Shown: in pieces, positions 34,901 to 45,940 of the stretch
Layout of the letters: each line of letters opens with the position of its first letter
Numbering within the stretch: position 1 is the stretch's first letter
Assembly (NCBI GenBank): GCA_958510875.1
Contig: OY294068.1
Coordinates: forward strand, 191,852,315-191,916,314
DNA length: 64,000 bases
From: Endomychus coccineus
Taxonomy: Eukaryota > Arthropoda > Insecta > Coleoptera > Endomychidae
Reading direction: 5' to 3'
Notes under the pieces: generated by a model
Databases searched by the model: none
Told to the model about the DNA's origin: nothing
Seen by the model: only the letters and a program-made list of their open reading frames with translations
Made by a program: the position numbers and the translations under genes

Positions 34901-37900
34901 GCTTTTAATTATTCGAAATAGATGTAGAATCGAACGCAAACATCGAGAAGGTTAGGCAGAATAAAAAGTTGAATTTGGTTACATAGTGTAATTGAAACTT
35001 GCTCTTCTTTTTTTGACTGATGGTGTTATTCCAGGGATAGGTCGAGAAGTATCTCACAAAATCGGTATCGATCACACTCTCCTAGATACGAACATCACGG
35101 ATCGGCTACATACGCGGAGCACAGAGTGGAAACGTCAAGAACCAATAAACCCACTTCTCCGTCCAAATCCAAAACTTTGATGAGCGATCGCGTCAGTCGC
35201 ACCGGATTGAATAGGGAACGATCACGACCTAGGGACAATTATGACAAGCGATCTAGTAGATATGCTGAGAGAAAACGCAGATCTAAATCGCAAGAAAATA
35301 GCCGGCTCGTTGATAAGGGGAAAGAAAAGAAATCGGGGCGGTATGATAGTGGGAATCGAGAAGAATACGTCAAACGATATAGCAGATCTCCGAAACCATC
35401 CAGGCGTTCTATGACACCTACTAGTGTCGAAGAAAGAAGAGGAAGATCCACCTTGGTGCAGTAAGTCTATTTTGAATATAGTTTCCGATAAAGTGTGCAC
35501 ATTGACCAAAGCGTAGTGGAATTGTTGATAATGAATAAAACATCTAGTAATGTGTAGTCCAAGCAATAGACAGAAGCGCGGGCAGAAATTAATACCGGGA
35601 AAAAAAAATGAGGGTATAGGAAATTAAATTTAGAGGTGAGTTTCTGTTTTATGCAACTCGATCCGAAATGACGAACATAACCTAACAAATTGGCAAAGTT
35701 GCAAAAAGCGTATTTGCAAAAGAACGTACAAACTATAACTAAAATTTATAATAAAATACCACCTATAAGTAGATGTCTACCAGAAGAAATATTGAAAGCA
35801 AAGCTGAAAACATTTTTGATTTCAAAAACCTTCTATTCATTACAGGATTATTTCAACGATGAAGTACTTTTAATTTAAACTATCTGACGATATTTTGCAA
35901 CATTTTATTTGTAACAGTTTAAGTATTTATTAATAATTATTGTATGTAAGTGTTATTGATTGTTTGACGTGGTTCTACCCCCGAACGGGCATTTCTGTAT
36001 ATTTATATGAGCATTTTATATTTTACTTGTATTGTAATTGTATACAGGGTATTTCAGTTTATGACCAAGAGTATTTTTTTGTGTAGAGAACATTGGCGGT
36101 TCAAATGGGCATCTCAAAACCGTACTTTTTTCAGTGGCGTGTAAGTTGGGGAGAAAACCAACCACTACCCCTTCAAAATCTTCACTAATCATGAAAAAAA
36201 AACATTTTTATCGCACAAAACATAGTTTACTATGAGTAGAGATTGCTTACAAAAGTTGTTTTCTGTACCATAAACGGTTCCGGAGATATTCGCAAAAAAC
36301 TATTTTTTTTTTCAATTTCGACACCCTGTATCTCGAAAACGAAGTGATTTAGAGAAAAATTTGATATGAACGACCCCTATTAATTTTAGAAGTTCTATCG
36401 TTTGCCGAAGTTATGAACAAAAAAACTGAAACAGCCTGTATACAGGGTGTCCTCGAACTGCGTGGCCATAATAAAGCCGAAGATTCTTTGATTCGAAAAA
36501 AAGTTGATGAGCCTTTTTACTTTTGCCTCAAGTGTCTTGTTTACCCGGTAGAGGGCTTCAAAATTGCAAAAATAATTTTGTTTTTTCGGTATAACTTGAG
36601 AACGTGATGAAGAACTTTTACAATATTTAGCAGGTGAGTTACTGTCAATAATGGCCATTTTTGAGAGTGGAGCACAGAGCCTTAGAGACCATAGAAATGG
36701 CTCAAACTTGAGGATGTAACGGGAAAAATGTCCAGAACTTTTTTGTGGTCAATGTAATTCACTCGATATTTTTTATGTAGATAGCTTATCTAATTTGAAA
36801 ACTTTTCTTACTCAAATTTTCGAGTCTCTGCAATTTTGGCTTACTAATTTTACTTGATTAAAATACCTTAGTTGCCTTTGCTTTTCTAATGTCATTTTGG
36901 CATTTGAAGAATTTATTCTTAAAACTGTCAGTTTTTACTTTGCTTTCCGTAACAATTTTATAAAATTATGGCTCAAAATTTCACTAACACTGAAATGGTT
37001 GATATGTTATTGATTTATGGACTTTGTCGTTGCAATGGCCGGAGAAGGGAAAGATATCCGCATCGCAGAATTCCAAATCGGCAAACCTTCGCGAAACTGG
37101 CAAATTTGAAGCAAATCGCAGAGAAACTGGACGCAGACGGACAAGAAGGACGTTAGAGCTTGAAGAAGCGATACTGGAAGCGGTTGAAACTGAACCTGGG
37201 ATAAGCACACTACGTTGGGGACTTCGTATTGGAGCCTCAAAATCATTAGTTAATAATGTACTGAAAGAAGAACTGTTGTATCCCTATCATATTAAAACCA
37301 TTCAAGACATATTGTCCATGGATCCAGGTTATCGGCTAGATTTCTGTCGGCTTATTGTCCAAAGACAAAACGCAAACCCCAATTTTTGTAGAAGAATTCT
37401 GTTCACGAACGAAGATACTTTCACGAGATGTGGTCTTTTTAACCTCCATAATGAACATTTCTATGCTGATGAAAATCCTCATGAAACGGAAGTTGCATAT
37501 TTTCAGAATCAAACTAAAATCAATGTTTGGGTTGGAATTGTGGATAACTTTATTATTGGCCCTACCGTTATACCCGATCGATTGAACGGGGAGAACTACT
37601 TGAACTTTTTGGAACAAAGGCTACTTGAACTGTTGGAAGACTTGCCCTTACACGTTCGTCGTGGCCTGGTTTATCCATGATGGTGCACCTCCTCATTTCA
37701 CATTAGCTGTGAGGCGACATTTGAATGCGGAATATCCAGATCGCTGGATAGGTAGAGGACACGATGCACCAGTGAACTGGCCGGCCCGCTCCCCTGATTT
37801 GACGCCCTGTGACTTCTTTCTATGGGGCGCTTTGAAGTCGAAGTTTATGCAGCTCCAGTAAACACACGAGAGGAATTGTTGCAACGAATTAATCATGAAG

Positions 37901-40900
37901 CGGATTTATTGAAGAATGATCCAGAAGTACTAGCCAGAGTTCAATCCAATTTCTTGAAACGAATTAATTTGTGTATTCAGGAAAATTGGGAACATTTCGA
38001 ACAATTGATGCCTTAGCGATTTCCCAAAAAGTTTTGTTGTTTCTTTTAATTTAGCATTTGTTTTTCCTAAATAATCACATCGTTTCCCCATTTCTATTGT
38101 TTTTATTATTCGTGTTTTACCGAGATATTAACCATTTCAGTGTTAGTGAAATTTTGAGCCATAATTTTATGAAATTTTTACTGAAAGCAAAGTAAAAACT
38201 GACAGTTTTGAGGATAAATTCTCCAAATGCCAAAATGACATTAGAAAAGCAAAGGCAACTAAGGTATTTTAATCAAGTAAAATTAGTAAGCCAACATTGC
38301 AGAGACTCGAAAATTAATTTTTCAAGCTAATCCCTTGATTTTATCAACATTTTCTAAGAGTAAAAAAAGTTTTCAAATTGGATAAGCTATCTACATAAAA
38401 AATATCGAGTGAATTACATCGACCACAAAAAAGTTCTGGACACTTTTCCCGTTACATCCTCAAGTTTGAGCCATTTCTATGGTCTCTAAGTCTCTATGCT
38501 TCGCTCTCAAAAACGGCTATTATTGACAGTAACTCACCTGCCAAATATTGTAAAAGTCCTCCATCACGTTCTCAAGTTATACCGAAAAACTTTTTTGCAA
38601 CTTTGAAGTCCTCTACCGGCTAAACAAGACACTTGAGGCAAAAGTAAAAAGGCTCATCAAATTTTTTTCGAATCAAAGAATCTTCGGTTTTATTTTAGCC
38701 ACGCAGTTCGAGGACACCCTGTATATGAACTAATAAATTTACTTATTTACTAATAATATCAAAGCGGGCTCTTGCGCACCGTGCCCACTTGTTTTAGAGA
38801 TGAAAAACCCGTTCTTTTACTAGTTCGTTCGCATCATTTTCATTATATTTCTATACATGGTCTTTATTTTAATTCTTGATTAATTGTTAATATAATTCAA
38901 TCAATATTTATTGGATTATTTCGAACTTTCCATTGCTTGTGATTTTGAGAAACCAGTAACCATATTTTTACCGAATCAGCAGGTCACCTTATAGACGAGA
39001 AAGCGACAATAGAAGATATAGCAGAAGTCCAGAACGTCCTTCCGGTTCGGATAGACAAAAACCGTCTAGAGTTTCCCCCGGCGGTTACAAAGGATCCTCC
39101 GATAAACGTCAAAGGTCGATATCGCCCGTCAGAGACTCCGGATATCGAAGTCACGCAATAAGATCCGATGGTTATCGGGGACCCTCTTCCGACAGACATC
39201 GTAAATCCAGATCACCTAGACGAGAAGGTGGATACAGAGGACCAACCGATAAATTAATGAGGAGAATCAGCCAATCGCCGCGTAGAAATAGATCGCCACG
39301 TAGAAGCAGATCGCCACGTAGAAGTAGGTCACCGCGTCGAAGTAGATCCCCGCATAGGGACCGAAGAAGATCGCCTGCGCATAATGAGTACATTAGAGAG
39401 GGCAGAACAAGAAGGAGTAGATCGCCTAGAGACGTCCGAACGACCAGAAGAAGCATATCGCCGCGTTTACCACGGCCCGGAGAATTCATCCCTGCGGCTA
39501 ATATTCCACCAGTTTATTTTGTAAGTGTCGAATATAATACTTTTGGCGATTATCGTCAGAATTCGTTATGAATTGCGGGGAAAAGTTGCTTTTCAAATTT
39601 TCAGGTTATCAATAATCAAAAAAAAGAATATCTAAAATGGACAATATTTTTTTTATTTTCGAGGTCATCGATGTAGATTTTTAATTGAACATCATGCTAA
39701 GAAGTGCTCAAATTATTAAAACTTGTTCACTACAAAAAAAAGATAGACAGAAGTGCGTGCAGAAATTAATACCGGGAAAAAAAATATGAACGTATAGAAA
39801 ATTAAATTTAAAGGTGAGTTTCTGTTTCATGCAACTCGATCCGAAATGGCGAACATAACCTAAATAATTGGCAAAGTTGCAAAAAGCGGTTTTTCTTAAA
39901 TAAGTAAAAAATCATAGCTCGGATCGAAAAAACTTGGATGAGAAAGTTCTAGGTATCAAATAGATCTATCGATTTGCTTCTATGATAATTATCGATATCT
40001 TTCATACTTTTCGAATTATATTGAAAAACCGTTAAAAATACTTGTCATTTCCTGTACGTATAGCCTATGGCAAGTAAATTTTTTTTAATTTAATTTATTA
40101 TCTTCTCAGAAGATAGTCCTAGAGTAACAGTTTTAGACTTATTTTCTTTTTGAAGAATTGTGCTATACAGGGTGTCCCAGGTTTTAACCGGAGAACTTCA
40201 ACAGTCGATAGAAAATTTGATTTTGAGAAAAAAAGTCCTAATAACATATATGCACAGACGCTTAGTTTTTGAGATACAGGGTGTTGAAATTGAAAAAAAA
40301 ATTCGTTTTTTGCGAATATCTCGGGAACCGTTTATCGTACAGAAGACAGCTTTTGCAAGCATTTTCTACTCATAGTAAGCTAGGTCATAATTGGTGAAGA
40401 TTTTGAAGGGGTAGTTGGTGTTTTTCTCCCCAACTTCTACGCCACTGGAAAAAGTACGGTAGTGAGACAATCATTTAAACCGCCAATGTTTTCTACACAA
40501 AAAAGGGACTCTTGGTCATAAGCTCTAAAGTTGACAGTTTTCGAGAAAAATCAACTTTTATGTTGAAAAACATGGTCAATTTTTTGATTTTGTTACTTGT
40601 TCTAACGTTTGAATAAATTTTGTGTAATTAGTAAGAATTGACCATGTTTTTCAACATAAAAGTTGATTTTTCTCGAAAACTGTCAACTTTAGAGCTTATG
40701 ACCAAGAGTACCTTTTTTGTGAAGAAAACATTGACGGTTCAAATGGTTGTCTCAAAACCGTACTTTTTCCAGTGGCGTAGAAGTTGGGGGGGAAAACACC
40801 AATTACCCCTTCAAAATCTTCCCAAATTATGACTAAAAAAAAAATTTTTTATCACACAGATCATAGCTTACTATGAGTAGAAAATGCTTGCAAAAGCTGT

Positions 40901-42782
40901 ATCCTGTACGATAAACGGTTCCGGAGATATTCGCAAAAAATGAATTTTTTTTATCAATTTCAAAAACTAAGCATCTGTGCATATATGTTATTAGGAATTT
41001 TTTTCTCAAAATCAAATTTTCTATCGACTGTTGAAGTTCTCCGACTAAAACCTGGGACACCCTGTATATTCCAGGCAATAAGCGGGAAAAGGCCATAATA
41101 AAAAAAATATAGTAAGCTAGAATTTCAAAAATTTTTTTGCATTTTGTTCCTAATACCCCATAGATCATTCATGACTATCAAGACCGTGGGGGCCGACGTT
41201 TCTACCCCCCCAAAACGGGGTTTCAACCCCTCAGAGAAGCATTCTTATAAAAACAATCCAAAAGTTTAGAAAATTAATGAATTAAGAGCCGAAAATGACC
41301 CTAGTATGTTTCTTGAGTCGCTGATCACGATTCCGCAGCTAGTTTTCTCGGAAAACTCCCTCCAGATGGGAAATTTGGAAAATTTATATACAATATACAA
41401 TTTTGTTGCAAAAATGACCTCTAGTAGGTTTTTTGGATCGCTGATCACGATTTCGCTGTTATTTTTCCCAAAAAACTGTCTCCAGATGGAAAATTCATTA
41501 ACAGCGGATTCGTGATCAGCGTCCCAAAAATCCTACCAGAGGTCATTTTTGCAACAAAATTATACTTTATTATTCATAACCGTCTCGGGATAATCTCAAA
41601 TTTTCCATCTGGAGAGTTATTTGGGAAAAATAATAGCTTACTATATATATTTTTTTTATTATGGCGTTTTTCACGGCTTATTGCCTGGACTAAACGTCCT
41701 TTCTCCTCATGAAGGGTTCTTACATCTATATACTGATTGTATTGCAAATTTAGAAAATAATTAATTACTGAAGAAAGAGAACGTAAACCTTCAAATACTT
41801 CAATAAAATTCAAAAGTTTCACTCATCATCCTTCAGTGAGTAATAAATTCCATAATTTGTTTTCTAAATTTGCAATACAACCAGTTTATGGATGTAAGAA
41901 CAAGTTAAAACCCCGTTTGGGCACCTTTGATAAAGTTTCCGATTTTGACTCAATATGAAACATTTTGCACATAAAGAAAAATAATGGTGAAATGTTAACG
42001 TTAGCCAAACATATTTTGAATACAGGTCACCACCATTTCTCAAAAATGTTATCACTTTTAAAGCACAGTACAGACTAATATTAAATTCCGATTTATCTTC
42101 AGCCGAGGTTAATCCATTGTTTACATTATTATCCCCAAATAGTATTTAAACAGACACATTTAGACTTGTAATTTTCTGATGATGGCTGCGTGGTAGTCGA
42201 AGGGTCCTCAGTAGTTTAACAGTATTTTTAGTGGATAAGGGTGATTATTTCCCATTTATAGTGTATACACAGTGTGAACTCTTTTATAGTTTATTAGGTT
42301 GACTATTATTTGAATCGGTCAATCACATAATACACTAATTAGTATAATAACTAGTTTTTTTATTACATTTTTCATTAAATATGAATGTTTAATTGCACAA
42401 AATTATCTAATCACAATAATTTCCCTAATTAGGTTTATGCTAAATGAATATGCTACCTTCTTTACAGGGTGATGAATACTGGATTCCAGGTCCGATGCGA
42501 CCTGGTTTTATACCGGGAACATATTTAGCACCAGGTGCATTTCCTAGAGGTATTCTGATGCCGAGGATACCATACTCCATGATTCATCCTCATCGGCCAC
42601 CTTTTAGACCTAAATTACCATTATATAACGCACTCCGTGTTTCCAGAGATTATTCACTGAACAAACAGGAAACTGGCAGCGCTGAATCAACAGCTGGGAA
42701 TAAAGACGATTCCGTTGGAGAGAGTGTAAAGATTACAGAGGTGAATGCAAGCAAAGATGAAGCTAAGAGAGGAACCTCATAA
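31947..42782 (+). CDS. tra: Transformer-like RS protein (sex-determination splicing factor candidate), five exons
   Basis: Exons 31947-32109, 34257-34503, 35035-35460, 38983-39520 and 42468-42782 join in phase (GT/AG at each) to 562 aa. Exons 1-2 encode ADVAELKSIKVKVQRRNIPE, then DDPASLKVHFKK and, across the first junction, DAGLYPVFDRDD. This order of motifs matches the CAM region of insect Transformer/Feminizer proteins. It is followed by a long RS region (residues about 80-440, with an SPRRSRSPRR array near 375) and a proline-rich C-terminus (DEYWIPGPMRPGFIPGTYLA). CAM, RS and Pro-rich together are the Tra layout. Tra with Tra2 directs female splicing of dsx and fru. An aataaa follows the stop. 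Introns are packed with transposons. A generic RS splicing factor is the alternative. Confidence 0.75.
34237..34256 (+). promoter_or_regulatory. Alternative acceptor 20 nt upstream of exon 2, introduces a stop
   Basis: Two acceptors lie 20 nt apart: TTTATAG before 34237 and TTTTGTAG before 34257. Using the downstream one keeps the frame from exon 1. Using the upstream one gives two codons and then TGA. It is also the place where Tra genes of other insects show sex-specific splicing, the first coding intron. Confidence 0.55.
35568..36043 (+). mobile_element. Dispersed repeat and LINE 3' end in intron 3 of the transformer-like gene
   Basis: 35568-35712 matches 39746-39889 (agaaattaataccggg, ggtgagtttctgtt, tgcaactcgatccgaaatg). 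It continues into a plus-strand frame at 35690-35878 ending KAKLKTFLISKTFYSLQDYF. This resembles the C-terminal tail of insect LINE reverse transcriptases and is followed by a short 3' tail. Confidence 0.65.
36046..36441. mobile_element. MITE, about 396 bp, next to the long-TIR mariner
   Basis: The left end tacagggtatttcagttt mirrors the right end aaactgaaacagcctgta. The interior shares sequence with the foldback at 40166-41066 (ggttcaaatgg, ctcaaaaccgtact). Confidence 0.75.
36442..38724 (+). mobile_element. mariner-like transposon with about 560-bp terminal inverted repeats
   Basis: The left arm (about 36442-37003) and right arm (about 38130-38724) are mirror images from cagggtgtcctcgaactgcg inwards. 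The repeat runs past the transposase start codon (36968, MAQNFTNTEMVDM), so the right arm carries a mirror copy of the ATG and first codons. The transposase is broken: frames 36968-37156, 37024-37680, 37625-37861 and 37822-38016. Recognisable blocks are RRILFTNEDTF, WFIHDGAPPHFTLAVRRHL and SPDLTPCDFFLWGALKSK. The first catalytic Asp position reads Asn (TNED for the usual TDE). It is inserted in intron 3 of the transformer-like gene. Confidence 0.87.
39746..39889 (+). repeat. Second copy of the dispersed repeat of 35568-35712
   Basis: Same orientation, roughly 85-90 per cent identical by eye. It lies in intron 4 of the transformer-like gene and ends at gcaaaaagcg in both copies. Confidence 0.8.
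40166..41066. mobile_element. Foldback element, arms about 415-430 bp, spacer about 54 bp
   Basis: It runs from tacagggtgtcccaggtttt at 40166 to the mirror aaacctgggacaccctgta ending 41066. The arms are near-identical inverted copies meeting at 40581 and 40636 (tgttgaaaaacatggtcaat and its complement). There is no coding capacity. It would form a hairpin if transcribed with the transformer-like pre-mRNA (intron 4). Confidence 0.9.
41071..41693. mobile_element. Second foldback element with internal direct and inverted subrepeats
   Basis: The outer arms are ccaggcaataagcgggaaaa (41071) and the mirror ending cggcttattgcctgg (41693). Inside, a roughly 100-bp unit (gatcgctgatcacga, ctccagatggaaaa) occurs twice directly (41288 and 41410) and again inverted near 41511. 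It abuts the preceding foldback. Confidence 0.8.
41727..41912. repeat. Short inverted repeat leading into the duplicated block
   Basis: gttcttacatctatatactg near 41727, continuing gattgtattgcaaatttag, mirrors 41865-41912. The right arm is also the beginning of the block duplicated at 31020. Confidence 0.75.
41872..42302 (+). repeat. Diverged direct duplication, copy in intron 4 of the transformer-like gene
   Basis: Partner of 31020-31525. It ends about 165 bp before exon 5. Confidence 0.75.
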
Positions 42783-42962
42783 TAAATGTTGCTATGATTT
42801 GATGTAAATACTATTGACTGAATCAAACGATATTTTAATTTATAATAAGTTTGTTAGTATTTCTAAATATATTACACCTTGATATACCAATTGTTTTGAT
42901 TATAAAAGTGATGTGATAATAAATTATGGGAATAGTGTAGAAAAAATGTTAAATGGCTCGTA

Positions 42963-43821
42963 AAAGGTGGGATAAATTTGGATCAAAAATTATCTTGGTC
43001 AAGGGTGGTTGTGGAATCTAAAACGTGTGTCTTACTTTAAGTTTACCTTGAAATAATTATGTCACTGTCACACTGATATCATCAATAACCTATAAATTTC
43101 ATACCTATTTATTTCAGTTTTAAAACAATAATGAACTACAAATTATGAAATAATTATGTCAACTTTGAACCTTTTCAGAGGTCGTGATAGACACAATCCG
43201 GGTCAAAACCTGTTTTGAAATAGTTAATTTTCCTTAAATCGAATGACGTTCACGTGAGAAGCCCGTAGCACGCGAGTTAGAAAAGTGCAAACTGGTTGTA
43301 CCTAATACGGCTTTACGACGACTTTTCGCGTGCCGTTTTCGCTCCATGTAGTAGATTTAGTTTCGGACCGTGTCCATTAAATAGGAAAAATTAATTAAAA
43401 CAGTTTGAGCTATTCTCAGATCTCAGCTACGCGCGTCTAGCGTGCGACGTACCAAAGGGAATTTTCTCGAGACTAAAATATACACGAAGCGGGTAAAAGC
43501 TAGCGGCCCATAGCCAAAAACACTATTACAACTGGCGCCGGTCGCACGGGGCAAGAAACGGCCCCAAATTAACAAGTCCGAGGTAAAATGTATAAACTAT
43601 AACTTACGCGCAGCGAGCTCCTCGAGGCATATGTCAAAATGATTTCGTTCGTAGCTAATTACATAGGACGTCTGGCGTTCATGCAATTATGTTTTTAGAT
43701 AATTCGAACCTTCTAATTTCCTTAGGCCACGTGAAAATCCCGGAGTCCAAAGCGCTAAAGACTTCTGAGTGTTACAATATTCGTATAAAATTGCGAAAAA
43801 GGTAGGATAAATTTGGATCAA
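42963..43821 (-). mobile_element. Truncated copy of the ccgggatatc foldback family, flanked by a 25-bp direct repeat
   Basis: The interior (ggcgccggtcgcacggggc, agctacgcgcgtctag, gcgggtaaaagctagc) is the reverse complement of the interior of 55798-56691. The left end is the terminal repeat (aaaattatcttggtcaaggg). The opposite terminal repeat is missing. The segment is bracketed by near-identical aaaaggtgggataaatttgg and aaaaggtaggataaatttgg (each continuing atcaa) at 42963 and 43797. Confidence 0.78.
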
Positions 43822-43859
43822 CCTGAAAACAGAATGCCTTCCGGCACCAACAACTGAAT

Positions 43860-44550
43860 CTTATATACATATTATATAGGAGCAATAGATGGCAAACATA
43901 TTCGTGTAATAAAACCAGCTAACACTGGAACGCTCTACTATAACTACAAGCATTTTTTTCTACAGTTTTACTGACAGTATGTGATAGTAATTATAAATTC
44001 ACCTACGTTGATATAGGCGCATATGGTAAATGTAGTGATTCCTCAGTCTTCAAAGATTCTGAGTTTTACAAAAACCTGATGAATGGAAATGGTAATATAC
44101 CCGATGACGCAGTAATAGAAGGCATTGGAGGGCAAATGTCTTATTTCCTGGTTGGCGATGAAGCATTCAGTCTATCAAACCATGTTTTACGACCATTCGC
44201 AGGAAACAATTTAACTCAAAGTAAAAGGATAATCAAGCAGAGCTCGTAGATACATCGAATGTACTTTTGACATTTTAGTCAATAAATGGCGGATATTCCA
44301 TCGACCCCTAAATGTCAATATAAAATTGGCACTTAGTAATATAAAAGCTTGTTGTATACTTCATAACTTTACACGTGAGAGACATGGGCTTAATTTCGAG
44401 CACACCTTATATACCCAACGTGAAGGCTTAGAAGATATTCCAAGAGGGCCAGTTCAAAGAGCAAACCGATCAGTTATTAACAAAAGAAATTTATTGGCAG
44501 ATTATTTTTCAAACGTCAATACTTTGCCATGGCAAGACACATTCGCCTAA
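43860..44550 (+). mobile_element. PIF/Harbinger transposase remnant
   Basis: DDE_Tnp_4-type blocks are present: [18 protein letters not shown] at about 43880 (first catalytic Asp), ADIGAYGKCSDSS-type text near 44010, and YFLVGDEAFSLSNHVLRPF near 44150 (second Asp). RYIECTFDILVNKWRIFHRP follows near 44250-44300 (Glu), then an intact C-terminus ending 44550. A frameshift sits at the T run near 43953 and a stop at 44248. The N-terminus is missing, replaced by the foldback element at 42963. Confidence 0.88.
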
Positions 44551-44658
44551 TAACAAGTTTTAGCCAGCATTTTTTTCGCTATTTTAAATTGAAATTATTA
44601 AATGTGTAATACTGAATACCAATAAGTAGTTACGCACATTAAATAATGTAGGATATAG

Positions 44659-44880
44659 CTATGTTATACAATGAAAATTAATGAATAATAGACAAAAACG
44701 CCTAAAACACTTACCCAGGTTTTTTCTCTCATTTGTTGCCATTTCTTTTCCTCCAAAGATATTGACTATTTCTTCCCACATTTTGATTTTTAATATGCGA
44801 TCACTATACTCCTTACTTTTCATATTCCACAATTTATCACTATTCCCGCACACCACAAAGTCAAAAATAATAATAAAATA
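44659..44880 (-). pseudogene. MADF/Myb-like accessory ORF remnant of the Harbinger element
   Basis: The minus-strand frame reads LWNMKSKEYSDRILKIKMWE and EIVNIFGGKEMATNERKN, a MADF-type DNA-binding region. It converges on the transposase remnant, the usual two-gene Harbinger arrangement. The protein beyond it is degraded. Confidence 0.7.
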
Positions 44881-45601
44881 TTCTAGATCACTTATTATAA
44901 CCGCGCGAACTTGCGTTGTGCGGTCTCCGCGTCCGATGCTGGTGTCCGCTCATCCGCGCGGTTACGCGAATGCCCGTGCGTTGTCTGCAATATATTTCTA
45001 TATAAATTAACATTCGCCGCGGTTAGCAGCTCGTGCGTTGTTCGCCTACAGGAGAAAACTAATAATTTGAGACAGTTTTCACCTACAGGCATTATGCGAG
45101 TCATGTGATGAACTGCCGAATGCTCTTCTATGGTTTGTAGATTCTAATGAATTGTGTTTTCTATCTTTACGGGTTAGATCTGAATGTAATATACCTAGAT
45201 TTCTGTATTAGCAAAATTTATTTATTAATGAATTGAAGACTCATGTCGAAACTGTTTGGGCGTTATGAAGGTTAAAGCCTAACTCCTGATTTTCTGAGTC
45301 AGTTCGTTTTTGTTTCTGCGTTATAGACTATATCGGGAGTCGGGACGTTTGTGACTTGACTGTTTTGTATGATCATAATTTTCTCTGAATAAGTTTTAAC
45401 GTTCAGATCTTATTGGACTTATTACAATATATATTCTAAGGTTTAGTTTGATCTGCACCTAAGAATATTAAGTTCACTGTTAATAAATTATAACTCTGTG
45501 ATCATTATTTGTAATAAAAAACAGTCGTAACCTTAAACTAGAGCTATCAGCTTGGACGTTGACGTTAGGCAATCGGTGATTGTCAGGAAGTTATTTTTGT
45601 C
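44881..45601. promoter_or_regulatory. Region upstream of the three-ORF gene
   Basis: It probably contains the rest of the Harbinger copy (to about 45110, GC-richer) and then the promoter and 5' leader of the microprotein gene. No core promoter motif was identified. Confidence 0.35.
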
Positions 45602-45745
45602 ATGCTGGTTAAATCTAGAAAGTCAAAGACTTTTCTATCAGTACTAGTTGGTTCGGCGCTAATTCTACATTTTGGATTATATGTGTTGAAACCTTATCTT
45701 AAGTCTAATCAAAAATCTAGCTTAGATATTAAGAAAACATCTTAA
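45602..45745 (+). CDS. Microprotein A, 47 aa, single membrane segment
   Basis: The ORF starts MLVKSRKSKTFLSVLVGSAL, with a basic N-terminus, one hydrophobic helix (about residues 12-31) and a polar tail after the motif GLYVLKPYL. This is the look of a small mitochondrial or ER membrane protein. It shares the pattern G-[LI]-Y-[VI]-[LW]-K-P-[YL]-[LF] with the next ORF, 30 nt downstream, which argues that both are real and possibly paralogous. No family name is assigned. Confidence 0.65.
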   Translation: MLVKSRKSKTFLSVLVGSALILHFGLYVLKPYLKSNQKSSLDIKKTS

Positions 45746-45775
45746 ACAAATCACAAAATTCAATTCAATAAGACT

Positions 45776-45940
45776 ATGCCAATTAGAATCAGAAAACCAA
45801 AAAATTTAACAGGTGTACAAATAGGAATTGCAACGGCCTTAGGAATAATAGGAGGAATTTATATATGGAAACCATTGTTCACTGAATTAAATAGCATTCC
45901 TGTTGATCCTATAGATAACACAAAGAGCACCAACAGCTAA
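45776..45940 (+). CDS. Microprotein B, 54 aa, PIGBOS1-like
   Basis: It starts MPIRIRKPKNLTGVQIGI and has the membrane helix ATALGIIGGIYIWKPLFTEL followed by a short polar tail. The helix resembles that of PIGBOS1, a 54-aa outer mitochondrial membrane microprotein that contacts the ER protein CLCC1 (LGI-GG-YI-P-F spacing, same length). The stop is 20 nt before a GTGAGT donor at 45961, so it lies in an exon spliced to microprotein C. Confidence 0.72.
   Translation: MPIRIRKPKNLTGVQIGIATALGIIGGIYIWKPLFTELNSIPVDPIDNTKSTNS

Noticed and set aside
39257..39489. Leucine-rich minus-strand frame opposite the RS array
   Set aside because: It is the antisense reading of repeated Arg/Ser codons in the transformer-like exon 4.
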